DNA of 15,206 bases, taken from positions 1-15,206 of the forward strand of contig DEUP01000014.1 in the NCBI GenBank assembly GCA_002362625.1. The letters run 5' to 3'. Below the pieces are notes generated by a model. The model had not been told where the DNA came from. It searched no databases and worked only from the letters and a program-made list of their open reading frames with translations. This document shows, one piece after another, positions 14,624 to 15,206 of this stretch (positions within the stretch are counted from its first letter, which is position 1; each line of letters starts with the position of its first letter). This DNA is from Clostridiales bacterium UBA3259. Its GTDB lineage: Bacteria > Bacillota_A > Clostridia > Oscillospirales > Oscillospiraceae. A program made the position numbers and the translations under genes.

Positions 14624-14662
14624 TTAGAGTTTCCTTAGAATTATTTTACGGATATCCCCACA

Positions 14663-14694
14663 TCCCCATGCCTTCCTGGCTTTTGTCATGGGGA
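14663..14694. repeat. Small inverted repeat
   Basis: TCCCCATG (14663-14670) and CATGGGGA (14687-14694) form a perfect 8-bp stem with a 16-nt loop. The loop-proximal CATG resembles the inner end of the stems in copies A and B, but no 5' module accompanies it. The rest of 14624-14715 shows nothing recognisable. Confidence 0.4.
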
Positions 14695-14715
14695 CATCAT
14701 AGAGGGAATCGTCTG

Positions 14716-14853
14716 TTACATATCAAACGCGGGGTTCATATAGTATACATTCTTCTGGTTCAGCTTTTCCCGCAGAAGCTGAACCGCTTCACCAATACAG
14801 GCAACATGAAGTACCGCAAAAGAGCCACCAACACCTATTACTGGGTTACAGTA
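14716..14853 (-). pseudogene. Coding-like C-terminal gene fragment of unknown family
   Basis: The minus strand has a 45-codon open stretch that looks like real protein (NPVIGVGGSFAVLHVACIG, then EAVQLLREKLNQKNVYY, ending MNPAFDM and a stop). It has no start codon or ribosome site at its upstream end, where an in-frame TGA stands. Just upstream a second short frame reads SLQYLGFDDMIL before its own stop, possibly a frameshifted continuation. A 10-bp perfect inverted repeat GGTTCAGCTT / AAGCTGAACC (14757-14785) lies within the QLLREKLN codons. I do not recognise the family. It is probably a remnant of a degraded gene; chance is not excluded. Confidence 0.4.
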
Positions 14854-14910
14854 TCATATCATCAAAGCCCAAGTATTGTAATGAAATCATGAGAAAAAGG
14901 GGAATGCGCG

Positions 14911-15075
14911 ATGTTTCAGAAGAAATACTATCTTTATCTGTCGCAATCAGATTTCAGGGTTCTTCTACAAAGTCTTGTCCAAATGAAAAACCGATTAATC
15001 AGAGAGGGACGTTTTGCGGATTGTGTGGACGAGCTAATTCAGAAAGTAATTTCCGCACCCGTGAAAAGAATCTAA
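14911..15075 (+). CDS. Small hypothetical protein, mobile-element-associated type
   Basis: 54 residues: it begins MFQKKYYLYLSQSDFRVLL, continues QSLVQMKNRLIREGRFADCVDEL and ends IQKVISAPVKRI. The ATG has AGGGGA 7 nt upstream. The pattern (KKYYLYL..., LLxSLVxxKNxLIxxGRxxDCVDELIxKVxxAPVK) recalls small proteins often found next to recombinases and conjugation genes in clostridial mobile elements. That recognition is from memory and no function is known. It is basic, with no membrane segment. Codon use is more AT-rich than the genes to the left. It converges with a partial gene at the window edge, and a hairpin lies between them. Confidence 0.7.
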   Translation: MFQKKYYLYLSQSDFRVLLQSLVQMKNRLIREGRFADCVDELIQKVISAPVKRI

Positions 15076-15080
15076 TACAT

Positions 15081-15119
15081 ATCAACCCGCTCACCAGATT
15101 TTTAGGTAAGCGGGTTGAT
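15081..15119. terminator. Hairpin between convergent genes
   Basis: An 11-bp perfect stem ATCAACCCGCT / AGCGGGTTGAT (15081-15091, 15109-15119), extendable past one mismatch by ACC / GGT. It starts 5 nt after the small gene's stop. Neither strand has a strong T tract, but the position between two converging stops fits a bidirectional terminator. Confidence 0.6.
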
Positions 15120-15139
15120 TGTACGTCCTGCTTTGGGTA

Positions 15140-15206
15140 TTACAAGTCCTGCAAGTCCGCATAAGGAATGTCATTTTCTAGATTGGTAATGTCAAGAGTT
15201 ATGCGC
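15140..15206 (-). CDS. C-terminal end of a gene running off the window
   Basis: The minus-strand frame is open from the window edge to a TAA at 15140-15142. Its last residues read RITLDITNLENDIPYADLQDL. The composition looks like a genuine protein C terminus, and the stop is followed by the shared hairpin at 15081-15119. The family cannot be told from 21 residues; given the neighbouring small protein, a mobile-element gene is possible. Confidence 0.45.
   Translation of the reverse strand, partial: RITLDITNLENDIPYADLQDL

Noticed and set aside
14503..14892. 129-codon plus-strand open frame
   Set aside because: It spans structured element B and several inverted repeats, has no ribosome site, and its translation shows no protein-like pattern.
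1..15206. CRISPR array, tRNA, rRNA or known riboswitch
   Set aside because: No regularly spaced direct repeats, no tRNA-like T-arm/acceptor combination and no recognised riboswitch core were seen on reading both strands; a covariance-model scan was not possible.

Overview
The window looks like a chromosomal segment of an endospore-forming, anaerobic, low-to-moderate-GC Firmicute, most likely a gut Clostridia of the Oscillospiraceae/Ruminococcaceae kind. The clues are the SpoIID-like and spore-type peptidoglycan-binding genes, an anaerobic ribonucleotide reductase activase (NrdG), Firmicutes-type families (YugP peptidase, YnbB-like PLP enzyme, Mbeg1-like hydrolase), AGGAGG-type ribosome binding sites and classic sigma-A promoters. 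The genus is inference.

Left part (about 1-2740, minus strand): a three-gene cassette of signal-less proteins (small beta-domain protein, SpoIID-like domain with two peptidoglycan-binding domains, double peptidoglycan-binding protein) is preceded by a sigma-K-like promoter. Upstream of it, a helical-bundle protein has a sigma-G-like promoter. Together they suggest a sporulation locus.

Middle part (2820-11268): mostly single-gene housekeeping units with recognisable promoters and hairpin terminators. They are asnB (+), a methionine gamma-lyase/aluminium-resistance family PLP enzyme (-) behind a perfect-consensus sigma-A promoter, a YugP-type zinc membrane peptidase (-), an AI-2E family transporter (+), a coupled nrdG-dut pair for dNTP supply (+), an HD-domain hydrolase (-) and a DUF2974/Mbeg1-like alpha/beta hydrolase (+).

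Right part (11269-14363): recQ (+) has a long structured leader with its own promoter. An NAD(+) diphosphatase-type NUDIX gene (nudC-like) follows.

End (14364-15206): this stretch is gene-poor and visibly more AT-rich. It holds a minus-strand coding fragment, a small 54-codon gene of a type I associate with clostridial mobile elements, a convergent hairpin and the C-terminal end of a further minus-strand gene. It may be the edge of an accessory region.

The most interesting signal is a pair of about 100-nt structured elements on the same strand, one in the recQ leader (11495-11598) and one at 14523-14623. They share a conserved 5' hairpin module and a 14-bp stem in which all three sequence differences are compensated on the opposite arm. 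This is strong evidence for selection on structure: a candidate undescribed ncRNA family or a small hairpin-based mobile element.
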